A DNA stretch of 42,919 nt from a virus. Location of the stretch: IMG/VR virus record IMGVR_UViG_3300047375_000029, positions 1-42,919 of that record. One strand, 5' to 3'. The notes below the pieces were generated by a model that saw only the letters and a program-made list of their open reading frames with translations, did no database searches and had not been told where the DNA came from. The translations under genes were made by a program, and so were the position numbers. Of this stretch, positions 8,081 to 16,103 are shown one piece after another (position 1 is the first letter of the stretch; each line of letters starts with the position of its first letter).

Positions 8081-8081
8081 T

Positions 8082-8324
8082 ATGTGGTTAATAGCTTTAA
8101 GAAAGCTGTATGACGCAGAGGTTGCGGAGAGTACAGCAGTTATTGATACATTTTTAAAAAATTCTGTTGGTGTTGCAGACCATGATAATTTTATGAAAAC
8201 TATAAAATCACAGTTTGATAAATTAGTACATGCAAAACATGCCATATCAGAAATTGATGAGATAACTAAAAACGTAACAGAAGGAAAAAACAATGTACGG
8301 AAAGAAACCAAAGAAACCAAGTAA
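8082..8324 (+). CDS. Small helical protein after scaffold, 80 aa
   Basis: The ATG follows the scaffold stop by one base. The sequence opens MWLIALRKLYDAEVAEST and continues as a charged, mostly helical chain with no recognised domain. Related short proteins beginning MWL.ALR.LY are, from memory, found between scaffold and capsid genes of marine T7-like phages; their role is unknown. Its 3' end overlaps the next small basic gene by 32 bases. Confidence 0.6.
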   Translation: MWLIALRKLYDAEVAESTAVIDTFLKNSVGVADHDNFMKTIKSQFDKLVHAKHAISEIDEITKNVTEGKNNVRKETKETK

Positions 8325-8400
8325 AGTATTAAAAGGTGGACAGAAAAGATTACCTGCCGCTTTAAAAGCTAAAATAATGAGTAAGAAAAAGAAAGCATAA
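8293..8400 (+). CDS. Small basic protein, 35 aa
   Basis: A clear AAGGA ribosome binding site lies 8 bases before the ATG. The 35 residues are strongly basic: MYGKKPKKPSKVLKGG, then LPAALKAKIMSKKKKA. The pattern 'KGGQKRLPAALKAKI' is one I associate with short head-region proteins of marine phages. It overlaps the preceding gene in another frame, and its stop overlaps the next ATG (TAATG). It probably binds DNA or acidic protein surfaces; function unknown. Confidence 0.55.
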   Translation: MYGKKPKKPSKVLKGGQKRLPAALKAKIMSKKKKA

Positions 8401-8546
8401 TGGCAAAGAACGGATTATACGCAAACATACATAAGAAACGTGCTAGAATTAAAGCAGGTTCAGGTGAGAAAATGCGAACAGCAGGTACTAAAGGAAGACC
8501 TACTGCTAAACAATTCAAACGTGCCGCCAAAACTGCGAAAGCATAA
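8400..8546 (+). CDS. Small basic protein with AGSGEKMR motif, 48 aa
   Basis: This 48-residue Lys/Arg/Ala-rich protein has the segments LYANIHKKRARIKAGSGEKM and GRPTAKQFKRAAKTAKA. The pattern of IHxKRxRIxAGSGExMR followed by PTAKxFKxAAKTAK recurs in short proteins beside capsid genes of T7-like and T4-like cyanophages and pelagiphages. It is joined to both neighbours by one-base stop/start overlaps. Function unknown; the net charge suggests contact with DNA or scaffold. Confidence 0.7.
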   Translation: MAKNGLYANIHKKRARIKAGSGEKMRTAGTKGRPTAKQFKRAAKTAKA

Positions 8547-8785
8547 TGGTTGCTAAAAAACATCAAAGTCCTTCTGGTGGCTTAAATGCTAGAGGAAGGG
8601 CTTTCTTTAAGAGTAAAGGACATAACTTAAAAGCTCCAGTCACAGGCAATCCTAAAGCAGGTTCAAGAGCCGCAGGAAGAAAAAAGAGTTTCTGTGCGAG
8701 AATGGGCGGAGTAAAAGGAGCTATGTCTAAAAACGGAAAACCCACTAGAAAAGCATTAGCTTTACGAAAGTGGAACTGTAACTAA
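8546..8785 (+). CDS. DUF6321-like basic protein, 79 aa
   Basis: The sequence has the order SPSGGLNARGRAFF, KAPVTG, KAGSRAAGRKKSFCARMGG and a C-terminal ALALRKWNC. This is the hallmark of a short, widespread phage family I know as DUF6321. Two cysteines in fixed places (FCARM and KWNC) could form a metal or disulfide site. It is the third of three consecutive small basic genes between scaffold and major capsid protein. No experimental function is known to me. Confidence 0.75.
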   Translation: MVAKKHQSPSGGLNARGRAFFKSKGHNLKAPVTGNPKAGSRAAGRKKSFCARMGGVKGAMSKNGKPTRKALALRKWNCN

Positions 8786-8790
8786 AAAAT

Positions 8791-8818
8791 AGTTGTGCAA
8801 CGCTTATGCGTGGCAACT
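8791..8818 (+). other. Imperfect hairpin upstream of the major capsid gene
   Basis: AGTTG at 8791-8795 pairs with CAACT at 8814-8818, and inside it ACGC pairs with GCGT around a TTAT loop, separated by an asymmetric internal loop. It lies in the 141-base gap between the DUF6321-like gene and the capsid gene. No phage-type promoter is visible there. It may be an mRNA processing or stability element. Confidence 0.4.
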
Positions 8819-8926
8819 GCCAACTTTAATTAGCCAAATAACTTGACCCCTTGCGAGGGACAATCTTGACTAAATAACTTATTGAAGAGGCTTTTATAAA
8901 CTAACGTCATAACAGGAGAAAATACT

Positions 8927-9907
8927 ATGGCAAACGCAAGTCCAGTTAAATTTGGAAATGTAAATAGTGGTTCGACTAGAGATGATGCTCTGTTTCTAAA
9001 AGTATTCGCAGGTGAAGTAATTACTTCATTTGATAGAGCTTCAAAAACAGCAGGTGCAGATATGGTAAGAAGTATCAGCAACGGAAAATCTGCTTCTTTC
9101 CCAGTAATGGGTAGAGTAGGTGCTTCGTATCACGCAGTTGGAACTGAAATTACAGGTTCAGATGTTAACTCAAACGAAAAGGTTATTACAATTAATGACC
9201 TTCTAATATCTTCAGTATTCGTTTCGAATATCGAAGAAGCAAAAAACCACTGGGACGTAAGAAGTGCGTACTCTACTGAAATGGGTAGAGCATTATCTTT
9301 CCAAAAAGATAAGCATATCTTACAAACTATTGGTCAAGCAACTCTAGCTAGTGCAAACGTATCTGGTGGAGATGCTACAACTAACGTAGTAAACACAGGT
9401 ATCGCATCTAGTACAGATGCTACTGCGGCTAATGCAATGATTGATGCAATCTTTGCGGCGGCTAAAGAGCTTGATGCAAACTATGTTCCATCTGAAGGCA
9501 GAAAATGCTTTATGAGATTGGAAGAATACTACAAATTAGCGAATGCTACTAATGCAGTCAATGTTGACTTCAGTGGTGGTGCTAATGGTGGTGTTGCATC
9601 AGGTAAAGTTACAAGAATTGCAGGAATTGAATTAGTACCAGTTCCTCACTTTGTAGCTTCTAATGTTACTTCAGGTGCAGACGCAGGTTCAGCAACTAAT
9701 GGTGGTTCAACTCCACAAGCTGTTAACTTGACTAACTTCGTAGCTTTAGTTTCACACCCAAGTGCGGTTGGAACTGTTAAGCTAATGGATTTAGCTGTCG
9801 AGAAAGAATACGACATCAGAAGACAAGGTACGTTAATGGTTGCTAAATACAGCATGGGTCATGGTGTATTAAGACCAGAAGCGGCAGTCGGAATTAAAGA
9901 AGCATAA
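8927..9907 (+). CDS. Major capsid protein, T7 gp10-like, 326 aa
   Basis: This is the shell subunit with the HK97-type fold expected of T7-like heads. Length and position (after scaffold, before tail tube A) match T7 gp10A (345 aa). Recognisable segments are DALFLKVFAGEVITSFDRAS, GKSASFPVMGR, the AKELDANYVPSEGRKCFM stretch and the C-terminal KYSMGHGVLRPEAAVGI. A strong AGGAG ribosome binding site lies before the ATG, as expected for the most abundant virion protein. No slippery sequence or extension frame for a gp10B-like product was noticed at the end. Confidence 0.95.
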   Translation: MANASPVKFGNVNSGSTRDDALFLKVFAGEVITSFDRASKTAGADMVRSISNGKSASFPVMGRVGASYHAVGTEITGSDVNSNEKVITINDLLISSVFVSNIEEAKNHWDVRSAYSTEMGRALSFQKDKHILQTIGQATLASANVSGGDATTNVVNTGIASSTDATAANAMIDAIFAAAKELDANYVPSEGRKCFMRLEEYYKLANATNAVNVDFSGGANGGVASGKVTRIAGIELVPVPHFVASNVTSGADAGSATNGGSTPQAVNLTNFVALVSHPSAVGTVKLMDLAVEKEYDIRRQGTLMVAKYSMGHGVLRPEAAVGIKEA

Positions 9908-9920
9908 TACTTCTTTTTAT

Positions 9921-9955
9921 ACTGGGCGGAGATTAACACTGACAATCCGCCCAGT
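9921..9955 (+). terminator. GC-rich hairpin after the major capsid gene
   Basis: ACTGGGCGGA (9921-9930) pairs perfectly with TCCGCCCAGT (9946-9955) over 10 bp with a 15-base loop. It sits in the same place as T7 terminator T-phi, right after gene 10. No run of T follows, so it may act as a partial phage-polymerase terminator or as a 3' stability element rather than a classical terminator. Confidence 0.65.
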
Positions 9956-9986
9956 GTTCTCACACAAAATTTAACACAAAGGATAG

Positions 9987-10595
9987 ATGACTACACAAAT
10001 TACACCCACAAGCGAATTACAATCTGTAAATATCATGCTCTCTACAATCGGAGAAGCTCCAGTAAATAGTATTACTGGCACTACTACAGTTGACGTAAGT
10101 ACAGCAAAAAATATTCTTAATGAAACATCTATGTCTATCCAATCACAAGGGTGGAATTTTAACACACATACAAATTATAAATCACTATCTTTAGACAGTG
10201 ACAGCAAAGTACCCCTACCTTCAAACTGCGTAAAGGCTGACGCTAACTCTCAATTCAGACACTTAAACTACACTATTAGAAGTGGATATTTATACGATAT
10301 GGAAAACCATACAGACGTATTTATCTCTGCACCTAAATCTGTTGATTTAGTTTTAGTACAACAATTTGAAGATTTACCAGAATACGCAAGACAATATATT
10401 ACATTAAAAGCGGCAAGAAGATTTGCGGCTAGATTTATTGGTGATAAAGAAATTACACAATTAATTGGTCAAGATGAGAATGAAGCTCTTATGGCATTTC
10501 ATCAAGCTGATAGCCAAGAGAGTGATATAAATATGCTTGATGGTGATAGTAATACATTCTCTATAATTCATAGACCCACTAGAAGGCATTACTAA
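9987..10595 (+). CDS. Tail tubular protein A, T7 gp11-like, 202 aa
   Basis: This is the adaptor ring between connector and nozzle. The first third (ELQSVNIMLSTIGEAPVNSI) is the signature of the gp11 family, followed by AKNILNETSMSIQSQGWNFN and, later, YARQYITLKAARRFAARFIG. Length equals that of T7 gp11 (196 aa). It follows the post-capsid hairpin and precedes tail tubular protein B with a 2-base gap. A GGATAG-type ribosome binding site is present. Confidence 0.95.
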   Translation: MTTQITPTSELQSVNIMLSTIGEAPVNSITGTTTVDVSTAKNILNETSMSIQSQGWNFNTHTNYKSLSLDSDSKVPLPSNCVKADANSQFRHLNYTIRSGYLYDMENHTDVFISAPKSVDLVLVQQFEDLPEYARQYITLKAARRFAARFIGDKEITQLIGQDENEALMAFHQADSQESDINMLDGDSNTFSIIHRPTRRHY

Positions 10596-10597
10596 TT

Positions 10598-13090
10598 ATG
10601 GGAAGTGTTGTTTCACAATCTATTCCTAACTTTTTAAATGGCATGTCCCAACAGACACCAACACAAAGAGGTATCAATCAGGGAGCAGACCAAGTAAATC
10701 TACAGAATGGTTTAGTAGATGGTCTATCAAAAAGACCTCCTTTAGATTTTGTAGCAACAGTAGACAGTAGTAATATTTATTCTAACAAAACAAAATTTTG
10801 GCAAATACAAAGAGATGCTGATAACCAATACATTGTAGCTTTATATAATGGTGGCATCAAAGTATTTGATTTAGCAGGTAATGAAAAAACAGTTACAGTT
10901 GCAAGTGGTTCAAGTTATCTAACTTCAACAAACCCTAGAGAAAACTTTAAGTTAGTTAACATTGCTGATTACACGTTTTTAGCTAATACAGGAACAACAG
11001 TAACGGCTGACAGTACAACGTCTGCGGCTAAAGTAGAAGAGTTCTTAATTGTTTGTAAACTAACAAACTATGGTAGAGAATATAAAGTTGCATTGAAACA
11101 CCCATCAATGGCACAAGAACTAGAAGTAGTCTTTCAGTTACCTTCAGGTAATGACGCGTCTACTGATAGTAAATTTAGAGATACAAACAAAATTACAGAT
11201 ATACTTTTGTATGGAACTTCAAGTACACACTGGGATAGTAGTGCTGATGGTATAGCATTTAATGTTAGAAGAACTGACACAAATGCTTCAGTATCAACAA
11301 CACAAGGATTAGCAAACTACTCTGGTTTTACATCTCACTTTACATTTCAAGCATACGATAGTGTTATTTATGGAAAACCTACTGATGGGAATGCAAGTTA
11401 TACTATAACTACATCTGATGGTTCTGGTAATACAGCCATGTATTCTATTAGAGATGAAATACAAGATTTTAGTAAGTTACCTTTTTATGGAAAAGAAGGT
11501 GTAATTTTAAAAATAACTGGTGAAGAAGGTGATACCTTATCTGATTACTATGTAAAATTTTCAGGTAAATCTGGTGTATGGAATGAAACTATAGCACCTG
11601 CAACTTCTATAGGATTAGATAATTCTACAATGCCACATGCTTTGATTAATAACAATAATGGGACATTTACATTTCAACAATTAAATTGGACAGATAGAAC
11701 TTGTGGAGATATTGACACTAACCCTAATCCAACTTTTGTTGGTAAGAAAATTAATAACCTTACCTATTACAAAAATAGATTAGGTATTTTATCAGGTGAG
11801 AATTTAGTATTAACAGAGAATGCTTCTTTCTTTAATTACTTTGCAACAACATCTACACAAGTATTAGATACTGACCCTATTGATATTGCGGCTTCAGGTA
11901 CACAAGTTAACACACTTAAAAACTCTGTAGGATTTAATGAAAGTTTATTATTATTTTCTGATACAGCACAATATAAATTAGATAGTTCAGGTGAAAGTAT
12001 ATCACCTACAACAGCTATACTTAATGAAGTATCGTCATTTGAACATGATGATAAAGTAACACCAGTGTCAGCAGGTAAGTTTGCATACTTTGCACAAGCA
12101 AGAACAAACAATACAGCAATTAGAGAATACTTTGCTAATGATGATACACTTACCAATGATGGTATGGACATTACAGTATCAGTAGGAAACTTAATACCTA
12201 CTAACTGTTATCAAATTATAAGTAATACAACAGAAGATAATTTAATATTTTTAACGTCAGATACAGGAGACAGTCAAACAGCTCCTTATAGTGGCACAGT
12301 GTCTACAACATACGCTAACACAATGTACATCTATAAGTATTTCTTTGATGGTGGAGAGAAAGTACAAAACGCTTGGTCTAAATGGACATTTACAGGTGTT
12401 AAGATTTTAGGTGGCATGTCTTTAGAAAGTTTTATTTACTTATTAGTTTCAGAAGGCACAACTACAAAACTAGTTAAGATAGATTTAAGAAATTTAAAAG
12501 ATACAACAATAGGTCATGGAGTTTATATTGACCTTAAAACATCAGTTACAGGAACGTATAGTGCAACAACAGGTTTAACTACGTTTACATCACCTTATGG
12601 TGCAAAAACTGGATTGATTGCAGTAGATAAAACTAATGGTAATAATTACACAGTAACAAATACATCAGGTTCTACATATACAATCGTTGGTAATCACACA
12701 GCGTTATACATTGGTGTTCCTTACGAAAGTAAATACACAATGTCCCCGCAGTATGTCAGAGAAAATACTGGAAGAGGATTAGTAGCGGTAACTTCAGGTA
12801 GATACCAAATAAGAAACATATCATTTAACTTTGAGAACAGTGGGTACTTTCAAGTAGAAGTTACTCCTACTAATAGAGATACATCTACAGCTATTATGAA
12901 TGGTTATATAATTGGTACAGCCACATCAGTAGTAGGACAACCTGCTATAGCTACAGGCACATTAAGAGTACCTGTACAATGTCAAAACACAGAATTTACT
13001 TTAGATATTAAGTCTTCATCTCACTTGCCTATGTATATCGCAGGTGCAGAGGTTGAAGGCTATTATCACAATAGAGCAAGAAGGATTTAA
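10598..13090 (+). CDS. Tail tubular protein B (nozzle), T7 gp12-like, 830 aa
   Basis: This is the nozzle protein forming the distal tail tube. The opening VVSQSIPNFLNGMSQQTPTQ followed by a QVNLQNGLVDGLSKRPP segment is diagnostic for the gp12 family, whose members are close to 800 aa. The body is beta-rich with many Thr/Ser/Asn/Gly residues, as expected for a propeller-like protein. It starts 2 bases after tube A and shares its last base with the next gene's ATG. Confidence 0.95.
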   Translation: MGSVVSQSIPNFLNGMSQQTPTQRGINQGADQVNLQNGLVDGLSKRPPLDFVATVDSSNIYSNKTKFWQIQRDADNQYIVALYNGGIKVFDLAGNEKTVTVASGSSYLTSTNPRENFKLVNIADYTFLANTGTTVTADSTTSAAKVEEFLIVCKLTNYGREYKVALKHPSMAQELEVVFQLPSGNDASTDSKFRDTNKITDILLYGTSSTHWDSSADGIAFNVRRTDTNASVSTTQGLANYSGFTSHFTFQAYDSVIYGKPTDGNASYTITTSDGSGNTAMYSIRDEIQDFSKLPFYGKEGVILKITGEEGDTLSDYYVKFSGKSGVWNETIAPATSIGLDNSTMPHALINNNNGTFTFQQLNWTDRTCGDIDTNPNPTFVGKKINNLTYYKNRLGILSGENLVLTENASFFNYFATTSTQVLDTDPIDIAASGTQVNTLKNSVGFNESLLLFSDTAQYKLDSSGESISPTTAILNEVSSFEHDDKVTPVSAGKFAYFAQARTNNTAIREYFANDDTLTNDGMDITVSVGNLIPTNCYQIISNTTEDNLIFLTSDTGDSQTAPYSGTVSTTYANTMYIYKYFFDGGEKVQNAWSKWTFTGVKILGGMSLESFIYLLVSEGTTTKLVKIDLRNLKDTTIGHGVYIDLKTSVTGTYSATTGLTTFTSPYGAKTGLIAVDKTNGNNYTVTNTSGSTYTIVGNHTALYIGVPYESKYTMSPQYVRENTGRGLVAVTSGRYQIRNISFNFENSGYFQVEVTPTNRDTSTAIMNGYIIGTATSVVGQPAIATGTLRVPVQCQNTEFTLDIKSSSHLPMYIAGAEVEGYYHNRARRI

Positions 13091-13563
13091 TGAAAGAAAA
13101 TTATGTACGTCCTGCAAAATTAGAGGACAGCTTACAGTTAGCACCTAGAATAAGAAAAGGTGATAGACAAGAAATTATGGCTTCAGATGGTGCGTCACCA
13201 TTAGAGGCTTTAGTAATCCCATTTACACAAAAGAATGCAAAGATTTATTCTATAATTGGAACAAAGTCAGAAGGTGTAATTGGCATGTTTGGGTCTAGTC
13301 CAACAAAAGAAAAAGGTTATGGAGTAGTCTGGCTTTTATCTAGTGAGGATTTGTTTAAACATATTAAACAATTTATTCAAGAATGTCCCAAATGGGTAAC
13401 AGAGATGAGTAAAGATTATGAGTACGTCTACAATTTTGTAGATGAAAGAAATTGGAAAAGTTTAAAATGGTTACAATTTTTAGGATTTGAACCAAAGAAA
13501 AAAATAGGAGATTTCGGTATCGGTAAGATGCCATTTTTATTAATGATGAAAGAGGTAAAATAA
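13090..13563 (+). CDS. T7 gp13-like protein (DUF2833 type), 157 aa
   Basis: The position between tail tubular protein B and the core proteins is that of T7 gene 13. The sequence begins YVRPAKLEDSLQLAPRIRKGDRQEI and later has YVYNFVDERNWKSLKWLQFLGFE, a pattern resembling GNAT acetyltransferase folds, as in the DUF2833 family to which T7 gp13 belongs. In T7 gp13 supports virion morphogenesis; acetyltransferase activity is not established for it, so the fold likeness should not be read as function. ATG overlaps the previous stop by one base. Confidence 0.75.
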   Translation: MKENYVRPAKLEDSLQLAPRIRKGDRQEIMASDGASPLEALVIPFTQKNAKIYSIIGTKSEGVIGMFGSSPTKEKGYGVVWLLSSEDLFKHIKQFIQECPKWVTEMSKDYEYVYNFVDERNWKSLKWLQFLGFEPKKKIGDFGIGKMPFLLMMKEVK

Positions 13564-13565
13564 AT

Positions 13566-14075
13566 ATGTGTAGTATTCCTGCGGCACTTCAGATAGCAGG
13601 TTCAGTTGTTCAGTATCAACAAAAGAAAGCTGAAAACAAAGCTATTAGAAGAGACCAAGAGACAACAAGACGAAATGCCGATAAAGGTTATCTTCACGAC
13701 ATGACTAAAATTGACAGAGAAAAAGTCAATGCCGATAGAGAAAAAACACTAGCAGAAATTAGTTCTAAAAAAGAACGAGATGGCGAAATCGCACAATCAG
13801 TAAATTTAGGATTTGGAAACAGTACTAAAATTGTCCAATCAATCGGTGCATTATTTGATGATGATTGGAACACTATTAATAGAGATTACAGCAAAGATGT
13901 GACAACCTTGCAAGAACAACAATCCGAAGCCTTTGCTAATCAAGCAAAAACTTATAACAGTTTAACTCCTCCTATAGACCCATCAAGAACTGGACTAATT
14001 ATTGATGTCGCAAGTTCTGCTTATGAAGGCTATCAAACTTCTCAAAACAACCAGAAACCTAAGAAAACAAATTAA
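13566..14075 (+). CDS. Internal virion protein B, T7 gp14-like, 169 aa
   Basis: This is a core protein ejected with the DNA; in T7 gp14 forms the outer-membrane pore. The N-terminus MCSIPAALQIAGSVVQYQQ is a short hydrophobic segment followed by a long Lys/Glu/Asp-rich helical stretch, as in gp14 homologues (196 aa in T7). It is the first of three consecutive ejection-protein genes. The ATG lies just after the gp13-like stop. Confidence 0.75.
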   Translation: MCSIPAALQIAGSVVQYQQKKAENKAIRRDQETTRRNADKGYLHDMTKIDREKVNADREKTLAEISSKKERDGEIAQSVNLGFGNSTKIVQSIGALFDDDWNTINRDYSKDVTTLQEQQSEAFANQAKTYNSLTPPIDPSRTGLIIDVASSAYEGYQTSQNNQKPKKTN

Positions 14076-14080
14076 TAATT

Positions 14081-16102
14081 ATGGCTACAAAATATAACAG
14101 ACAATCAACAAACAAATACTATGGTGCGGCTAACGCAGGATATGTAAGAACAGGGTCAGCATCAGATGGCTTAGCTAAAGCGTTAGCAAGTGCTTCACAA
14201 TCCGTTGCTATAGGTGAAAATTTAAGAATTAATAATAAAAAAGATAAAGCAATAGAAAAGATACAAGCATTAGAAGCATCAGGTAAAACTCTTGAAGCTA
14301 TACAAGGAGAGATACTTGCAGGTAAACACCCAGATTTAACTGGTAAATACATTGATGCAACTACACAGTTTCACAGTGGTAAAGTAAAAGCGGCAGAAGT
14401 TATTGAAGAAATGACTAAAGCAATGGAGACTGATTACGATATTACAAAAGATAATCTTAATGATTTTAGTAAAAAGTTTTTACCTGATATGGAAGGACAA
14501 GATAGTTCTTTTATGGCAGGGTTTGGTTCATTCTATAATGTTTGGAAAAATGATGCTGATGTAAAAGATGCTAGAAAAAGAGGTGAAATTGCATCTCAAA
14601 ATAAAATTAATGAAGTTAGAAAAGTATTATCAGTTATTCCTAATGAAGATTTAGATACAAGGTATGTAGAAGAATGGAAATCTTTTGGAACTACACTTCG
14701 TACAGGAGACAACAAAGAACTAACAAAATTTTACACTAACGCAGAACTTATGGAAGCTATTAGACAAGACGTAGCTTCTATTATTGATACAGCAGATAGC
14801 CTTGAAGATATTGAAAGAGCAGAAAAGATTATGTCTTTAAATCTTGGTAAAGGTACTAATGGTCAAGAGTTAGGTTCTTTAAATAGTAGAAAAAATCAAA
14901 ACACAGATGTATTAAAAGCGGCACTTACTGCAAAGAAAGATGCGGTTATACAAAAAGAAAGAAGAGATGAACAATACAATACAGCTAAAGCTACACAAGC
15001 TGTATGGGTCGAGGCATATAAACCTAACGAAGATGGTACACCAAAATCTGCATTACAAATACAAGAGTTATTAGAAAAAATTAAAATTGCAAGTAAAGGA
15101 GACAGAGGAACAATAGAATCTTTTACTGAATATTTTAATTCTGACCCAAAAAGCAGAATGATAAAAGATTATAAAGGTGTAAATGATTTTCTATTAAGTA
15201 TTTCTTTAGGTGAATTTGACAGTCATAAAGACATGATGAAAGCAATGATTGAAGAAGGAATACCTGATAGTGAGTGGGACAGTGCAAATCAAAGATGGGA
15301 TAGATACCAAAAATCTAGTGCTGACGGAGCTATACCTCCTATTTATGATACTGACCATCATTATGTAAATACTAAAAACTCAATTATAAAACAAGTTACA
15401 GAAAAATACACTAAAAGTGATGATGGAACAGGAACAGCAAATCAAGCTGAAGCTGATGTTTTAAGATATATAGATACTGAAATTGAAAAACAAGAAATGA
15501 GGTGGGAAGCTGAAGGTTTAGATATTACTGCTAAAATGAGAAAAGATTTTATAAGTGAAGTAGAACAGTATGTGACTAAAACTTGGACAGGCAATGATGA
15601 AGATGAATTTAAAGCACCTGTTACAGATACTATTGAAGGTGTCCGAATGACACAAGAGTTTGATGAAATAGATAAAGAAATGGAAGCGGCAGAAATTGCA
15701 GAGCAAGAGAAAGCTGACAGTACAGTTATCTTTAATAGAGATGGAGTTGATGTAACTTTGAAAGATTATGTAAATGAAATTACTGAAAATATAAAAAACA
15801 ACAAAACTAAAATTAGAGTTCCTGTATTTAAAGGAGTAATTAAAGGTAAAGATGGTAAATCGGCTGACGAAATAGCTTTTGAAAAAATACAAGTTCCAAT
15901 CATACGAAAATATATGAAAGAAGTTTTAGGTTCTGGATTTAATCAAGATATTCTGTCGGCTATAAGTGAAGATGATTACAGAAATATTTTAATTAATTTA
16001 ACAACTTCTTTAGGGTTGATGGACGGCAATGAAGAAGAAGATAATGCAAACCTAAATAAAATACAAGAATTGTTATATAGCGTTTACAATATAGAAGGAT
16101 AA
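14081..16102 (+). CDS. Internal virion protein C, T7 gp15-like, 673 aa
   Basis: This is a large, charged, mostly helical core protein, identified chiefly by position between gp14-like and gp16-like genes and by size (T7 gp15 is 747 aa). The start KYNRQSTNKYYGAANAGYV resembles the gp15 N-terminus, and the rest is rich in Lys, Asp and Glu without membrane segments. In T7 gp15 builds the periplasmic tunnel with gp16. The C-terminal third is highly acidic (for example MDGNEEEDNANLN near the end). Confidence 0.8.
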   Translation: MATKYNRQSTNKYYGAANAGYVRTGSASDGLAKALASASQSVAIGENLRINNKKDKAIEKIQALEASGKTLEAIQGEILAGKHPDLTGKYIDATTQFHSGKVKAAEVIEEMTKAMETDYDITKDNLNDFSKKFLPDMEGQDSSFMAGFGSFYNVWKNDADVKDARKRGEIASQNKINEVRKVLSVIPNEDLDTRYVEEWKSFGTTLRTGDNKELTKFYTNAELMEAIRQDVASIIDTADSLEDIERAEKIMSLNLGKGTNGQELGSLNSRKNQNTDVLKAALTAKKDAVIQKERRDEQYNTAKATQAVWVEAYKPNEDGTPKSALQIQELLEKIKIASKGDRGTIESFTEYFNSDPKSRMIKDYKGVNDFLLSISLGEFDSHKDMMKAMIEEGIPDSEWDSANQRWDRYQKSSADGAIPPIYDTDHHYVNTKNSIIKQVTEKYTKSDDGTGTANQAEADVLRYIDTEIEKQEMRWEAEGLDITAKMRKDFISEVEQYVTKTWTGNDEDEFKAPVTDTIEGVRMTQEFDEIDKEMEAAEIAEQEKADSTVIFNRDGVDVTLKDYVNEITENIKNNKTKIRVPVFKGVIKGKDGKSADEIAFEKIQVPIIRKYMKEVLGSGFNQDILSAISEDDYRNILINLTTSLGLMDGNEEEDNANLNKIQELLYSVYNIEG

Positions 16103-16103
16103 C

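Noticed and set aside
8870-8926. Phage promoter before the major capsid gene
   Set aside because: GACTAAATAACTTATTG shares only the first six bases with the promoter family and lacks the TTACACT core.
15518-15892. Minus-strand open frame of 124 codons
   Set aside because: It lies wholly within the gp15-like gene and translates to a Phe/Ile/Ser-rich string typical of the complement of a Lys/Glu-rich gene.
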